DNA from: Roseibacillus sp. | Lineage (GTDB): Bacteria; Verrucomicrobiota; Verrucomicrobiia; Verrucomicrobiales; Akkermansiaceae | Assembly: GCA_022448985.1 (NCBI GenBank) | Contig: JAKVCR010000019.1 | Coordinates: 81,898 to 142,915 of the forward strand | Length of the DNA: 61,018 nucleotides | Reading direction: 5' to 3' | Part shown: positions 34,318 to 43,410 of the stretch, one piece after another | Position numbering within the stretch: position 1 is the stretch's first letter | Layout: each line of letters begins with the position of its first letter | Notes under the pieces: generated by a model | Seen by the model: the letters and a program-made list of their open reading frames with translations, nothing else | Told to the model about the DNA's origin: nothing | Databases searched by the model: none | Translations under genes and position numbers: made by a program

Positions 34318-35487
34318 ATGGATTACTCTGCGAAAATTTCGCGGCAAGTGGCCGCGGTACCGCGTTCCGGCATTCGGGACTTCTTCGACCTTGTGCAGGG
34401 TCGCGACGGGGTGATCTCGCTGGGAGTGGGAGAACCGGACTATTCTGCCCCTTGGCATATCCGGGAAGCTGCGATTTACTCGCTGGAGCGCGGGAACACT
34501 TCCTATACAGCCAACCTCGGGCTGATGTCGTTGCGACGCAAGATTGCCGACTATGCGGGGCAGTTCTTTGACGTGCAGTATGACCCATCCTGTGAAGTGC
34601 TTGTGACAGTCGGAGTGTCGGAGGCGCTCGATCTGGCCCTACGGGCGTTACTCAATCCCGGAGACGAAGTGGTTTATCACGAACCCTGCTACGTCAGTTA
34701 CATGCCGGGGACGGTGATGGCGCATGGTGTTCCGGTGCCGGTTGCAACCCGCAAGCGGGACGGCTTCTCCCTGAAGCCCGAGACCCTGGCCCAGGCGCTC
34801 ACGCCCAATTCGCGCGTGTTGATCCTGAACTTTCCCACCAATCCGACCGGGGGGGTGGCGAGTGAGGAGGACCTGGAGGGAATCGCCAGGCTCTGTGTTG
34901 AACACGACCTCGTAGTGATCAGCGATGAAATTTACAGCGAATTGCGCTACGACAATCACCCCCACGTTTCGATCGCCTCCCTTCCGGGAATGCGTGAGCG
35001 CACCATTCTCCTGCACGGATTTTCAAAGGCCTTCGCGATGACTGGCTTTCGTCTGGGGTATGCCTGTGCCCCGGCTCCGCTTACCGAGGCCATGATGAAG
35101 ATCCACCAGTATTCCATGCTGTGTGCTCCCATTACGAGCCAGGCTGCTGCATTGGAGGCGCTTGAAAACGGGGCGGCCTCGGTGGAGCGCATGCGGGAGA
35201 GTTATCATGAGCGACGTGATTTCGTAGTTGGTCGTCTCAATGAGATCGGGATGGATTGTCATTCGCCGGGAGGAGCATTCTATGTCTTTCCGGATGTGCG
35301 AAACTTCGGTCTCAGCAGCGGGGAATTTGCGATGGGACTTCTTGAGGCGGAAAACGTGGCGGCAGTCCCCGGAGACGCTTTCGGAGCAAGCGGCGAGGGT
35401 TTTCTGCGGTGTTGCTATGCCACTGCCTTCGATCAGTTAAAGGAGGCCCTCATGCGGATCGAACGCTACGTTGGAACCTTGGGATAA
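34318..35487 (+). CDS. PLP-dependent class I/II aminotransferase
   Basis: A 389-residue fold-type I aminotransferase acting on an amino acid and 2-oxo acid pair. Visible marks are GVGEPDYSAP near residue 36, SYTANLGLMSLRRKIADY, the phosphate/aromatic region VTVGVSEALDLALRAL, NFPTNPTGG with the conserved asparagine, SDEIYSELRYD, and HGFSKAFAMTGFRLGYACAP with the PLP-binding lysine near residue 235. The closest types by pattern are the aspartate or alanine aminotransferases in Lrp-linked operons. The next gene starts two nt after its stop. Confidence 0.93.
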   Translation: MDYSAKISRQVAAVPRSGIRDFFDLVQGRDGVISLGVGEPDYSAPWHIREAAIYSLERGNTSYTANLGLMSLRRKIADYAGQFFDVQYDPSCEVLVTVGVSEALDLALRALLNPGDEVVYHEPCYVSYMPGTVMAHGVPVPVATRKRDGFSLKPETLAQALTPNSRVLILNFPTNPTGGVASEEDLEGIARLCVEHDLVVISDEIYSELRYDNHPHVSIASLPGMRERTILLHGFSKAFAMTGFRLGYACAPAPLTEAMMKIHQYSMLCAPITSQAAALEALENGAASVERMRESYHERRDFVVGRLNEIGMDCHSPGGAFYVFPDVRNFGLSSGEFAMGLLEAENVAAVPGDAFGASGEGFLRCCYATAFDQLKEALMRIERYVGTLG

Positions 35488-35489
35488 TC

Positions 35490-36260
35490 ATGAGCCTGCC
35501 CCGGATCAGACAAGACCGAACGCTCGCCTATGTCGTGCCCCTGGTGGCCTTCATGCTTATCGGCGGGGGACTGTCTCTCCTCACGGGGTTCTTTGACGGT
35601 TTTTTCTATGAGCATGAGAACAACCCCTGGTGGCAAAGCTATCCGGAGCACTGGATTTATCCGCTCCAGACGCTCCTTGGCGGGGGATTGCTTCTTTTCT
35701 GGTGGAGGCATTACGAGTTGAAGTGGGAACCCCGGAAGTTGCTTCTGGGGGGCTTGCTAGGTGCAATTGGAATCGGAATATGGATTCTACCCACTCAACT
35801 CTATGAATGGTGGGGAATGACGGAAGAGGAACCGGGGGGGTGGAAGCAGCGCCTGGGAATCCTGCCCCGGCGAGACGGATTCGATCCGGGGATTTTTGAG
35901 AGCCCGGCAGCCTGGTGGGCAGCCACGGTCTTCCGCTTTCTCCGGGCGGTTGTGGTGGTTTCCCTTGTCGAGGAGTTGCTCTGGCGGGGCTTTCTCATGC
36001 GATTCATCCTGAACCCGGATGGAGATTACTGGAAGGTCCCCTTCGGCACCTTCTCGTGGAAGAGTTACCTGGTTGTGACAGCTCTGGTGGTCTTTATCCA
36101 CAGCCCGGCTGACTGGGCGGCGGCCTTCGTGTGGGGGACGCTGATGTATTGTTGTGCGATCTGGACCAGGAGCCTGCTGGCCTGCGTGGTCATGCACGGG
36201 GTGGCCAATTTCCTGATGGGCTGGTATGCCCTGTCCTTTGGGAAGTATGGGCTCTGGTAG
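35490..36260 (+). CDS. CPBP-family intramembrane metalloprotease (CAAX protease-related)
   Basis: A 256-residue membrane protein with about seven hydrophobic segments. The catalytic pair is in SLVEELLWRGFLMRFI near residue 155 (EExxxR), with further histidines in FIHSPADW and VVMHGVANFLMGWYA, the metal or catalytic motifs of the CPBP group. The spacing resembles the CAAX prenyl protease-related proteins of genomes with exosortase/PEP-CTERM sorting, but no PEP-CTERM protein or exosortase is in the window. It begins two nt after the aminotransferase stop, so it shares its transcript; the link to amino acid metabolism is unexplained. Confidence 0.85.
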   Translation: MSLPRIRQDRTLAYVVPLVAFMLIGGGLSLLTGFFDGFFYEHENNPWWQSYPEHWIYPLQTLLGGGLLLFWWRHYELKWEPRKLLLGGLLGAIGIGIWILPTQLYEWWGMTEEEPGGWKQRLGILPRRDGFDPGIFESPAAWWAATVFRFLRAVVVVSLVEELLWRGFLMRFILNPDGDYWKVPFGTFSWKSYLVVTALVVFIHSPADWAAAFVWGTLMYCCAIWTRSLLACVVMHGVANFLMGWYALSFGKYGLW

Positions 36261-36367
36261 GAGGGAACTCCCCCCTCGAAACCTAAATTCAAATCGCTGT
36301 TTCCAAGCCCGGCTCAGGGTGACATACTGCAGAGCCCGGTGGAAACGAGTGCGGGGTAGGAAGACAG

Positions 36368-38023
36368 ATGAAGATCGGACTGGCCCAGATCAATGGCACG
36401 GTGGGCGACTTTCCTGCCAACGCGAAGCGCATCGTGAATGCCTATCGCGAGGCTCTCGATCAGGGTGCCGAGTTCGTCATCACCCCGGAAATGGCCCTGG
36501 TGGGCTATCCACCACGTGACCTGGTCTTCAAGTCGGGGTTTGTCGACAAATGCCTCCAGGCTCTTGATTACCTGGTCGGTGAGATCGGGGAGGTGCCGCT
36601 CCTGGTTGGCTACGTGGATCACAACCGGGGGGAGAGTCCGGGCAAACCCTTTCGCAATGGGGCGGCTCTTCTGGAAGATGGAGAGGTCGTGACAAAGGTA
36701 TTCAAGACTCTGCTGCCCACCTATGACATCTTCGACGAGCGCCGCTATTTTGAACCAGCGGAACGTTGTGAGCCGGTCGAGTGGCGAGGACGCAAGCTGG
36801 GGATTACGATCTGTGAAGATATCTGGACAGAAGACTATCTGCATAGACCCCTCTACAAGCGGGATCCCGTGGAAGAATTACAGGCCGCCGGTGCCGAAAT
36901 CCTGATGAACCTGAGTGCCTCCCCCTTTCACCTGGGGAAGGCCGTGGTGCGGCGCGAACTGCTTGCCGCCGTCGCAAAGAGCACTGGCTTGCCGCTGGTT
37001 TACTGCAACTCGATCGGGGGGAATGACCAACTCGTGTTCGATGGAAACTCGATGGTGATGAACGGGGATGGAGCGCTTCAAGCTCAACTGAGCGCTTTCA
37101 CGGAGGAAGTCCGGGTTGTCGATACGGGTAATGGGTCTGATGCTTCCTCCGGGGCGATCCGGGCGCCAGCTGACCCGGAGGCCCCTGAGGAAGTTTTCCA
37201 GGCGCTTGTCCTGGGCGTGCGTGACTATGTGGGAAAGTGCGGGTTCCGGACGGCCTGTATGGGTTTGAGCGGTGGAATAGATTCTGCACTTACCGCGGCG
37301 GTGGCGGTGGAGGCACTGGGGGCGGGAAATGTGCACGGGGTAACCATGCCGAGTGCCTATTCTTCCCAGGGGAGCGTGGACGACTCCCTTGCGCTAGCCG
37401 CGAACCTTGGCATGCGCTGTGACACGATCCCGATCAAGGAGTCCTTTGAAGCGGTGAAGGAGGCCCTGGCGCCTCTCTTCGGAGATCTGCCGGAGGATGT
37501 GACCGAGGAGAACATGCAGGCGCGTATCCGGGGGCTCTATCTCATGTCACTTTCCAACAAGCATAACCACCTCCTCCTGACCACCGGGAACAAAAGTGAG
37601 CTGGCAGTGGGCTATTGCACCATTTATGGCGATATGTGCGGAGGTCTCGCGGTCATCAGCGACTTGCCCAAAACGCGGGTTTTTGAAGTGGCTCGCTGGC
37701 TCAATCGGAATAGCGAGGTGATCCCCTGGAGCACAATCGAGAAACCCCCCAGTGCGGAACTGCGACCGGATCAGAAGGATGAGGACAGCCTTCCTCCATA
37801 CGAGGTATTGGACAGGATCCTCGAATTGTATGTTGAAAAGCAGTGCTCTCCGGAGGAGATCATTGAGAATCATGGGTTTGAGGAGGAAACGGTGCGTTGG
37901 GTCCAGCGCCAGGTGGACCTTAATGAATGGAAACGTCACCAGGCAGCTCCAGGCATTCGGGTGACCTCAAAGGCTTTTGGGATTGGAAGGCGGATCCCGA
38001 TCGTCCAAAGATTTGGCAGGTGA
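36368..38023 (+). CDS. nadE: glutamine-dependent NAD+ synthetase
   Basis: Amidates nicotinic acid adenine dinucleotide to NAD+ using ammonia that its own glutaminase domain frees from glutamine. The N-terminal nitrilase-like domain (about 1-255) has the Glu-Lys-Cys triad in TPEMALVGYP, KTLLPTYDIFDE and ITICEDIW. The synthetase domain (about 280-551) has MGLSGGIDSALTAAVAVEAL (P-loop) and TTGNKSELAVGYCTIYGDMC. The length of 551 is normal. GTAGGAAG precedes the ATG. The stop overlaps the following GTG start, coupling it to the beta-helix protein gene. Confidence 0.96.
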   Translation: MKIGLAQINGTVGDFPANAKRIVNAYREALDQGAEFVITPEMALVGYPPRDLVFKSGFVDKCLQALDYLVGEIGEVPLLVGYVDHNRGESPGKPFRNGAALLEDGEVVTKVFKTLLPTYDIFDERRYFEPAERCEPVEWRGRKLGITICEDIWTEDYLHRPLYKRDPVEELQAAGAEILMNLSASPFHLGKAVVRRELLAAVAKSTGLPLVYCNSIGGNDQLVFDGNSMVMNGDGALQAQLSAFTEEVRVVDTGNGSDASSGAIRAPADPEAPEEVFQALVLGVRDYVGKCGFRTACMGLSGGIDSALTAAVAVEALGAGNVHGVTMPSAYSSQGSVDDSLALAANLGMRCDTIPIKESFEAVKEALAPLFGDLPEDVTEENMQARIRGLYLMSLSNKHNHLLLTTGNKSELAVGYCTIYGDMCGGLAVISDLPKTRVFEVARWLNRNSEVIPWSTIEKPPSAELRPDQKDEDSLPPYEVLDRILELYVEKQCSPEEIIENHGFEEETVRWVQRQVDLNEWKRHQAAPGIRVTSKAFGIGRRIPIVQRFGR

Positions 38024-39966
38024 GCACGGCGGATCTACAGGAAGAGTTGAGCTACGAGGATGCCATGAAGATTCTCGGCTACGAACCTGGTGTAATTATT
38101 TCACCGCACTTGCCAGCTTTCAGGAAGGTGGCGGAGAAAATCGCTGAACTGGTTCGGGTGACGAAGGACGAAAAGCTTCAGGGGAACTATCGCGAGGAGT
38201 TGAGTCGACTGAACGATGCCCTGCAGGTGGTAGAGGCCGAGAAGTATCGTGAACCGCCGACACGGGCCAGGGGGATGGGGGTGCGACTGGTCCTCTCCCT
38301 GTTCCTGGCGGGATGTGTGGTGGCGGCCGGGTGGTATGGAAACAGCCGGCTTCTCGAGGGTGATTATTCAGGCGACAGGCAGATCCTTGAAGCCCTGGCA
38401 GCGGACGCCCGCCGTGCGGTTGAGGGGCGTAAATGGGACCGGGCGGAATCGATCTATGCTGAACTAGCGGAGCTTGAGCCTGACTCGTTGAGGGTCCGGG
38501 AAGGCCTTCGCAGGATTGCGGAAGGCAGGGAAGAGGCTCTCCGGCAGAAACTTGGGTTCGTGCTGGGATCCGCCCGTGCTGCAATCGAAGGACGAAACTG
38601 GGAGGAGGCTGAGAGTCGACTCAAGGAGTTGGTCGGCATGGAAGAGGCTCATCCCGAGGCGGGAGAATTACGCAGGCTCATCCGGGAAGGACAGGTGACT
38701 GACCGCATTGCAGTCCTGCTTGAGAGTGCCCAGGAAGCGCTCCAGGAGGAACAATGGTCTGTCCTCTCGGACTATACCGCAAAGCTGGAATCCATAGCCC
38801 CGGGCCACGAGCAACTTGCCCGATTCAAGACCGCCACTGCCGAGGGCATGAGAATCCTGGAAGAGCGCCGGATCCGGGCGCGTGGACTCTATGAGAAGGC
38901 ATTGGCCCTGGACAAGGGGGAGTTCTCGGAGTCCGCGCTGGAAACCCTGCGTGAAGCCATCCGTCTCGATAACCGGAAGGAATACCAGGATCTTTACAAC
39001 AAGATGTCAGCCTATACGCGCCTGCTTATGGTGCCCCGGGATTATTCCACCATCAGCGAGGCCCTGGCCTCCGCCCGCCCGAACGATAAAATACGGATTG
39101 GGGAGGGGACTTTCACGGAGGCTCTGACTCTGAACGTGAAAGTGGACCTGGAAGGAGCTGGCCACGACAAATCCATTATCCAGTGCGATGCCGCGAGCGC
39201 CAGCGTCCTTCTGGTCACGAAGGAAGCGAGCGGGAGCAGGGTGGCCTCGGTGACGATGAGACAGACAGGAATCGCTCTTACCGAGGAACGCTATCCGGTA
39301 GCCTTCGCCGATGGATCAGAACTCGCCTTGGAGGATTGTCGTATCGATAATGGATCCGGTCACGGGGTGGCGGTTATCAATGGGGGAGTGGGCCGTCTGC
39401 GCAACGTGCAGGTTTCGAAGTGCGGCTGGGATGGTCTGGCGGTAAATGGGGAGGGGAGCACTGCCGAGTGCGTAGATTGTCGCTTTGATTTGAATTTCCA
39501 CCATGGCATTGATGCGTGGGGAGGGGGGCAGGTAGTGGCAAGAAAGACCCGGACGAGTCGCAACGGTTTGGCCGGAGTGGTCCTGATGTCCAAGGGGGTG
39601 CAGTCAGAGTTGGTTCAGTGTACAATTGATGGGAATCGTGAGGTGGGCGTAAGTATATCCAATGGGGCGATAGCTGTCCTGAAATCCAACCGTGTGCAGG
39701 GCAATCTTCTCGGAGGAGTCATGGTCGAGGGAGATGGCACCACCGCGGGAATGGAGGAAAATGTGGCGGAAAAGAACTACAAGTTTGGAATCATGGCAGA
39801 TCGTCGCTCCACGGTCCATCCGTTCCGCGATAACATCACGCGGGGCAATACCGGGGAACAACTTAAGCTGGAGGTCGTCATGCCCGAAGAGGTGGTCCCT
39901 CCACCATCTCTTCTGGATATTTCGGCCAAGAAGCCGGGGGAGGCGGGACCCGCGCCATCCGAATGA
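38020..39966 (+). CDS. membrane-anchored TPR-like and right-handed beta-helix protein
   Basis: A 648-residue protein whose GTG start overlaps the nadE stop (GTGA). A helical N-terminal region of about 80 residues (SYEDAMKILGYEPG to LQVVEAEKYREPP) is somewhat like a J-domain but lacks HPD. A membrane helix lies at about 86-106, then TPR-like helices (about 115-335) with repeated RxWxxAE units, and finally a right-handed beta-helix (about 345-610) with RDYSTISEALASARPNDKIR and repeated GHGVAVINGG-type rungs, as in pectin-lyase-fold proteins. The beta-helix would face the periplasm. Function is unknown; it could bind a polysaccharide or serve as a structural element. Confidence 0.78.
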   Translation: MSTADLQEELSYEDAMKILGYEPGVIISPHLPAFRKVAEKIAELVRVTKDEKLQGNYREELSRLNDALQVVEAEKYREPPTRARGMGVRLVLSLFLAGCVVAAGWYGNSRLLEGDYSGDRQILEALAADARRAVEGRKWDRAESIYAELAELEPDSLRVREGLRRIAEGREEALRQKLGFVLGSARAAIEGRNWEEAESRLKELVGMEEAHPEAGELRRLIREGQVTDRIAVLLESAQEALQEEQWSVLSDYTAKLESIAPGHEQLARFKTATAEGMRILEERRIRARGLYEKALALDKGEFSESALETLREAIRLDNRKEYQDLYNKMSAYTRLLMVPRDYSTISEALASARPNDKIRIGEGTFTEALTLNVKVDLEGAGHDKSIIQCDAASASVLLVTKEASGSRVASVTMRQTGIALTEERYPVAFADGSELALEDCRIDNGSGHGVAVINGGVGRLRNVQVSKCGWDGLAVNGEGSTAECVDCRFDLNFHHGIDAWGGGQVVARKTRTSRNGLAGVVLMSKGVQSELVQCTIDGNREVGVSISNGAIAVLKSNRVQGNLLGGVMVEGDGTTAGMEENVAEKNYKFGIMADRRSTVHPFRDNITRGNTGEQLKLEVVMPEEVVPPPSLLDISAKKPGEAGPAPSE

Positions 39967-40045
39967 GATCCGGATCCTACATGTTGTCTTTCAAATCTTG
40001 CTGCCGAGGCGAAGTGGCCTGGCTTGCATAATCCATTTGTTCCTG

Positions 40046-40429
40046 ATGTGCGTTCCCTTTAAATTCGTGTCCTGCACCCTGGCCCTCGCTATGGGGTTGA
40101 CCTCCTGCTCGCCACGGGATCCCGGTCGTTCGCCACGAAGTATCATCGTCTCGCCCTACTCGACCCTTTCTGACCGGGAGTTGAACGCCTACTATCTCGA
40201 TCTGCTTTCGAAGTTGCAGAAGCTCAATGGCGAGATGAACAAGGCCAACAGGGCTCGCGATTTCGGCACGGTAAACAAGATGGCGGCAGATGGGTTGGAA
40301 AAGGCCCGTGCTGCGCGCCGGATTGCCCGGCATATCGACAACGAGGAACTACGGAAGAGGCGACTGGCAGCCATTGACATCATCATCCGGGACCTTTCAA
40401 ACCTGGCCGAGATCACCCGGGAGGGCTGA
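40046..40429 (+). CDS. small predicted lipoprotein
   Basis: A 127-residue protein with a lipoprotein signal: a basic-free short N terminus, hydrophobic stretch and lipobox LTSC near residue 21, then SPRDPG. After a short linker the rest is an amphipathic helical, Lys/Arg-rich region (LDLLSKLQKLNGEMNKANRA), which would form coiled-coil-like helices. The ATG at 40046 places the signal peptide correctly; the open frame runs further upstream into the previous gene. The function is unknown. Confidence 0.68.
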   Translation: MCVPFKFVSCTLALAMGLTSCSPRDPGRSPRSIIVSPYSTLSDRELNAYYLDLLSKLQKLNGEMNKANRARDFGTVNKMAADGLEKARAARRIARHIDNEELRKRRLAAIDIIIRDLSNLAEITREG

Positions 40430-40498
40430 GATTGCTTACAGGGGCGCTTTCTTCCGGTGGTCTGGTCGCCTGCTTGCAAGGATCCGCAAGAGAGAGCA

Positions 40499-41638
40499 TC
40501 AGGATGACTTCAGGCCAGCAATGAGGGCGGTGAAGTAATCAGCCCCTGCTTCCAGGTCCGCGAGGGTGATGAATTCATCCCTGGTATGCGCCTGCTCAAT
40601 GGAACCCGGTCCCAGGCAGATGGCAGGGAGTCCCCCCTTGTTAAGGTGGGCGGCGTCGGAGAACCAGGGAGCGCCTACGAGCCTGGACTGGGGGTGAATG
40701 GCGAGAATTCGCCTGAGCCAGGGGTGGTCCGCGGGAACTTCCATGGGAGGATTATCGGCAGAGACGGAGAGGGTGACCGGAAGATTGTTCCGGGCCAGGA
40801 ATTCCTTGAGAAGTTCCGTGGCGGATCTTTCCTCCGCCAGGGACGGTGGGTAGCGGATGTCGATCTGGGCGGTGGCCTCGTCGGGGATGATGTTTGCCCT
40901 GGTGCCACCCCTGACGATGCCGACGTTGATGGTTGCAGGTCCCAGCACGGGATGGGTGAACCCGGCCAGGTCAGGCTTGAGGTCACTCTCAAGAATGGAG
41001 AGCGCATGCACCATCTTCATGATGGCATTTTCACCGGATTCCGGTTGGGAGGAGTGACCGGAAACGCCGCTAGACTCAAGCACAGCCCAGAGCGATCCCT
41101 TGGTCGTGTGCACGAGATCAAGACCGGTGGGTTCCCCTGCAACCGCAAATGCGTAATCCGCGGCGTGATTCCTTGCGAAGTGCTTTGAGCCAAACTGATC
41201 GGACTCCTCGCTCATGAAGGCCACGAAGTCGACCGCCACGGAAAGGTCCGCGAGGCGTTCCCGGTTTCTGAGTAGTCCCCAGAGCATGGCGGCCATGGGT
41301 CCCTTCGTATCCGAGGCCCCGCGCCCCCAGAGCTTTCCGTCGCGCACTTCTCCACCGAAGGGATCGATGGTCATCCCGCCAACTCCTACGGTGTCGAGGT
41401 GCGGTCCCAGCAGGATTCGCGGACGGCTGTCGGAAGGAGGCCCCGGGCTCCGGGCAAGGAGATTGGGGCGACCGGGCTCCACGTCTTCAGTGGTTACCGC
41501 GAATCCCCGGTCACTGAGAAAATCGCCCAACCAGGCTGCGATCGCTTCTTCGCCACACTGGTCCGTGCCCGGGTCGCCGTCGGGATTGACGGAGGGGATG
41601 CGGACGAGTTGCTGGAGAAGATCCGTGACGGAATCCAC
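40499..41638 (-). CDS. M20-family metallopeptidase/deacylase (ArgE/DapE-like)
   Basis: A 379-residue zinc hydrolase of the M20 group, which includes N-acetylornithine deacetylase and succinyl-diaminopimelate desuccinylase. Metal ligands are visible in LGPHLDTVGVGG, GRGASDTKGPMAAMLW, SEESDQFGSKHF, GEPTGLDLV and, at the end, QAHTRDEFI. The lid domain is at about 175-290 (SGHSSQPESGENAI, INVGIVRGGTRANIIPDEA). No arg or dap gene adjoins, so the exact substrate is open. It is convergent with the lipoprotein gene. Confidence 0.9.
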   Translation of the reverse strand: MDSVTDLLQQLVRIPSVNPDGDPGTDQCGEEAIAAWLGDFLSDRGFAVTTEDVEPGRPNLLARSPGPPSDSRPRILLGPHLDTVGVGGMTIDPFGGEVRDGKLWGRGASDTKGPMAAMLWGLLRNRERLADLSVAVDFVAFMSEESDQFGSKHFARNHAADYAFAVAGEPTGLDLVHTTKGSLWAVLESSGVSGHSSQPESGENAIMKMVHALSILESDLKPDLAGFTHPVLGPATINVGIVRGGTRANIIPDEATAQIDIRYPPSLAEERSATELLKEFLARNNLPVTLSVSADNPPMEVPADHPWLRRILAIHPQSRLVGAPWFSDAAHLNKGGLPAICLGPGSIEQAHTRDEFITLADLEAGADYFTALIAGLKSS

Positions 41639-41820
41639 CCTGCGGTTGAATCACAGGACGCGGTGAATGTCTGGCGTTTTCGATGACATAAGCGGCAGAG
41701 AGGTTGCTTTTGCGGTCGAGTAGGCCTGCATTTAGAAGGCGAAAACCATTTGTATTCCGGGCAGGAGAAACGGGCAGGAGTAAGAATTGAAGAGGAAACG
41801 CTTTCGTCTTGTTGGTGTGT

Positions 41821-41836
41821 GGGCAAGGGTGTGCCC
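41821..41836 (+). promoter_or_regulatory. hairpin directly before pyrF start
   Basis: GGGCA (41821-41825) and TGCCC (41832-41836) bracket the loop AGGGTG, four nt before the ATG at 41841. The loop carries the only Shine-Dalgarno-like bases, so the ribosome site would be displayed in a hairpin loop. Confidence 0.4.
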
Positions 41837-41840
41837 TCAG

Positions 41841-42632
41841 ATGGACGCACGCTATTCGGATCAGTTGGCGGCCCGTATCGAGGTGACGGGATCGAATCTT
41901 TGCGTGGGACTGGACCCGCGTATTGAACGGCACGGTGACGAGATTAAAGAAGTAGAACGCTTTCTGGATGTGGTGGTGGAGGAGACCCTCGGCAAGACGG
42001 CGTGTTATAAGCCGAACATCGCCTATTTCGAGGCCATGGGTCCGGAGGGACTGGCCATGCTGAAGCGGGTGATCGGGCGTATCCCAGAAGAAGTTCCGAT
42101 TATCCTGGATGCCAAGCGCAGCGATATCGGGGAAACGCAGCGTCGTTATGCGCAGGCTTGTTTCGAGGGTTTCGGGGCCCATGCGGTGACCCTGAACCCT
42201 TTCATGGGTTACGATTCACTGGAACCATTTCTCGATTATGAGGGAAAGGGAATCTATCTCCTCGCCGTTACCTCCAACCCTGGAAGCGCGGATCTCCAAC
42301 GGCGTGAGAGCGAGGGACGGAGGATTTATGAACTGGTAGGTGAATTTGCAGAGCGGGCTGTGGGAGAAGAGCGTAGGACAGAGGTTGGCTTGGTAGTGGG
42401 TTTGACGAATGCGGGAGAGGATGTGCTGGCGGGCTTGCCGGACGTGCCTCTCCTGATCCCGGGACTGGGCGCGCAGGGAGGGGATCTCTCGGCGTTGACG
42501 GGAGCACAGCGCCAGGCGCCCAATGTGGTCAACGTGTCCCGTGGGGTGCTTTACGGGGAGGAGGGGACTCCGGGAGAGCAGGCGGCCTGCTACGCCGGGC
42601 AAATCGCGGAAGCTCTTCACGCGGGGGACTAA
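41841..42632 (+). CDS. pyrF: orotidine 5'-phosphate decarboxylase (type 2)
   Basis: Final step of de novo UMP synthesis, decarboxylating OMP. The 263 residues have the family opening SNLCVGLDPR, the catalytic core IILDAKRSDIGET (Lys and Asp near residue 95), VTLNPFMGYDSLEPFL and NVSRGVLYG, all typical of the longer type 2 enzymes. The ATG at 41841 starts 16 residues before this core; an in-frame ATG exists 54 nt upstream. It overlaps the tail of the convergent E1-like gene by four nt. Confidence 0.94.
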   Translation: MDARYSDQLAARIEVTGSNLCVGLDPRIERHGDEIKEVERFLDVVVEETLGKTACYKPNIAYFEAMGPEGLAMLKRVIGRIPEEVPIILDAKRSDIGETQRRYAQACFEGFGAHAVTLNPFMGYDSLEPFLDYEGKGIYLLAVTSNPGSADLQRRESEGRRIYELVGEFAERAVGEERRTEVGLVVGLTNAGEDVLAGLPDVPLLIPGLGAQGGDLSALTGAQRQAPNVVNVSRGVLYGEEGTPGEQAACYAGQIAEALHAGD

Positions 42633-43399
42633 CCCGCTTCGTTTTCCCCGGCAGTCGACCCCAGTGCGCCACACACCGCGCATCCCGGGCGACGGTGGAT
42701 GCTGATCTTGCGGAAGGTCATGGAACGGGCATCGAAAATGAGGAGCTTGGAGGCAAGCAGTTCGCCAAAGCCGACAAGGAGCTTGATTCCCTCGAGGGCG
42801 GCGAGGTTGGCCATGGTGGCGGAGACGGCCCCGATGACGGGGAACTCGCGTTTCCAGCCGGGTGGGACTTCGGGGTAAAGGCACGCCAGGCAGGGAGTCT
42901 GGCCCGGAATGATGGTGGTGAGCTGGCCTTCGAGGTCAAACATGGCGGCATCGACAAGGGGCTTGCGCTGGCGGACGCATTCGCGGTTCAGGAGGAGCCG
43001 TTCCTCGAAGAGGGGTGCGCAATCGAAGACAATATCCGCGCCGGTTACCAGGCGGGCGGCATTGCCTTCATCCACGTTTTCGCCCACCGTTTCGATTTCA
43101 AGGCGGGGATTGAGGTCGAGCAGGCGCTGTCGGCAGGACTCGATGCGTGACTTTCCGAGTTGATCGTGGGTTTGCAGGATCTGCCGGTTCAGATCGCTTG
43201 GCCTGGTGTTACCCGCGTGGGCGAGGATCAGCTTCCCGATTCCTGCCGCGGCAAGTGACTGGGCAAGCGGTCCTCCCAGTCCGCCCACGCGGGTGATCAG
43301 AGCCGTCGAGGACTTCAACCGTTCCTGCCCGGACTCACCCAGTCCGTCCACCCAGATCTGCCATTCATAGATGGCGCGTTCTTCGCTGGTCAATTCCAT
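42629..43399 (-). CDS. ThiF/MoeB/HesA-type E1-like adenylyltransferase
   Basis: Activates the C-terminal glycine of a ubiquitin-like sulfur carrier by adenylation. The 256 residues carry the nucleotide loop VGGLGGPLAQSLAAAGIG near residue 38, the Arg-finger region TRPSDLNRQIL, and two CxxC pairs for structural zinc, CLACLYPE (about 175) and CAVCGALG (about 243). The glycine loop begins R-V-G-G-L-G rather than the usual G-x-G-G-x-G. Its carrier partner is likely the MoaD-like protein encoded 11 nt upstream. It could serve molybdopterin, thiamine or another sulfur transfer; the neighbouring molybdate-type importer favours molybdopterin. Confidence 0.88.
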   Translation of the reverse strand: MELTSEERAIYEWQIWVDGLGESGQERLKSSTALITRVGGLGGPLAQSLAAAGIGKLILAHAGNTRPSDLNRQILQTHDQLGKSRIESCRQRLLDLNPRLEIETVGENVDEGNAARLVTGADIVFDCAPLFEERLLLNRECVRQRKPLVDAAMFDLEGQLTTIIPGQTPCLACLYPEVPPGWKREFPVIGAVSATMANLAALEGIKLLVGFGELLASKLLIFDARSMTFRKISIHRRPGCAVCGALGSTAGENEAG

Positions 43400-43410
43400 T
43401 TGGTAGCTCC

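Noticed and set aside
41759..41780. Direct repeat GGGCAGGAG (41759-41767 and 41772-41780) upstream of pyrF
   Set aside because: Only two copies of a purine-rich nonamer; too little to call an operator.
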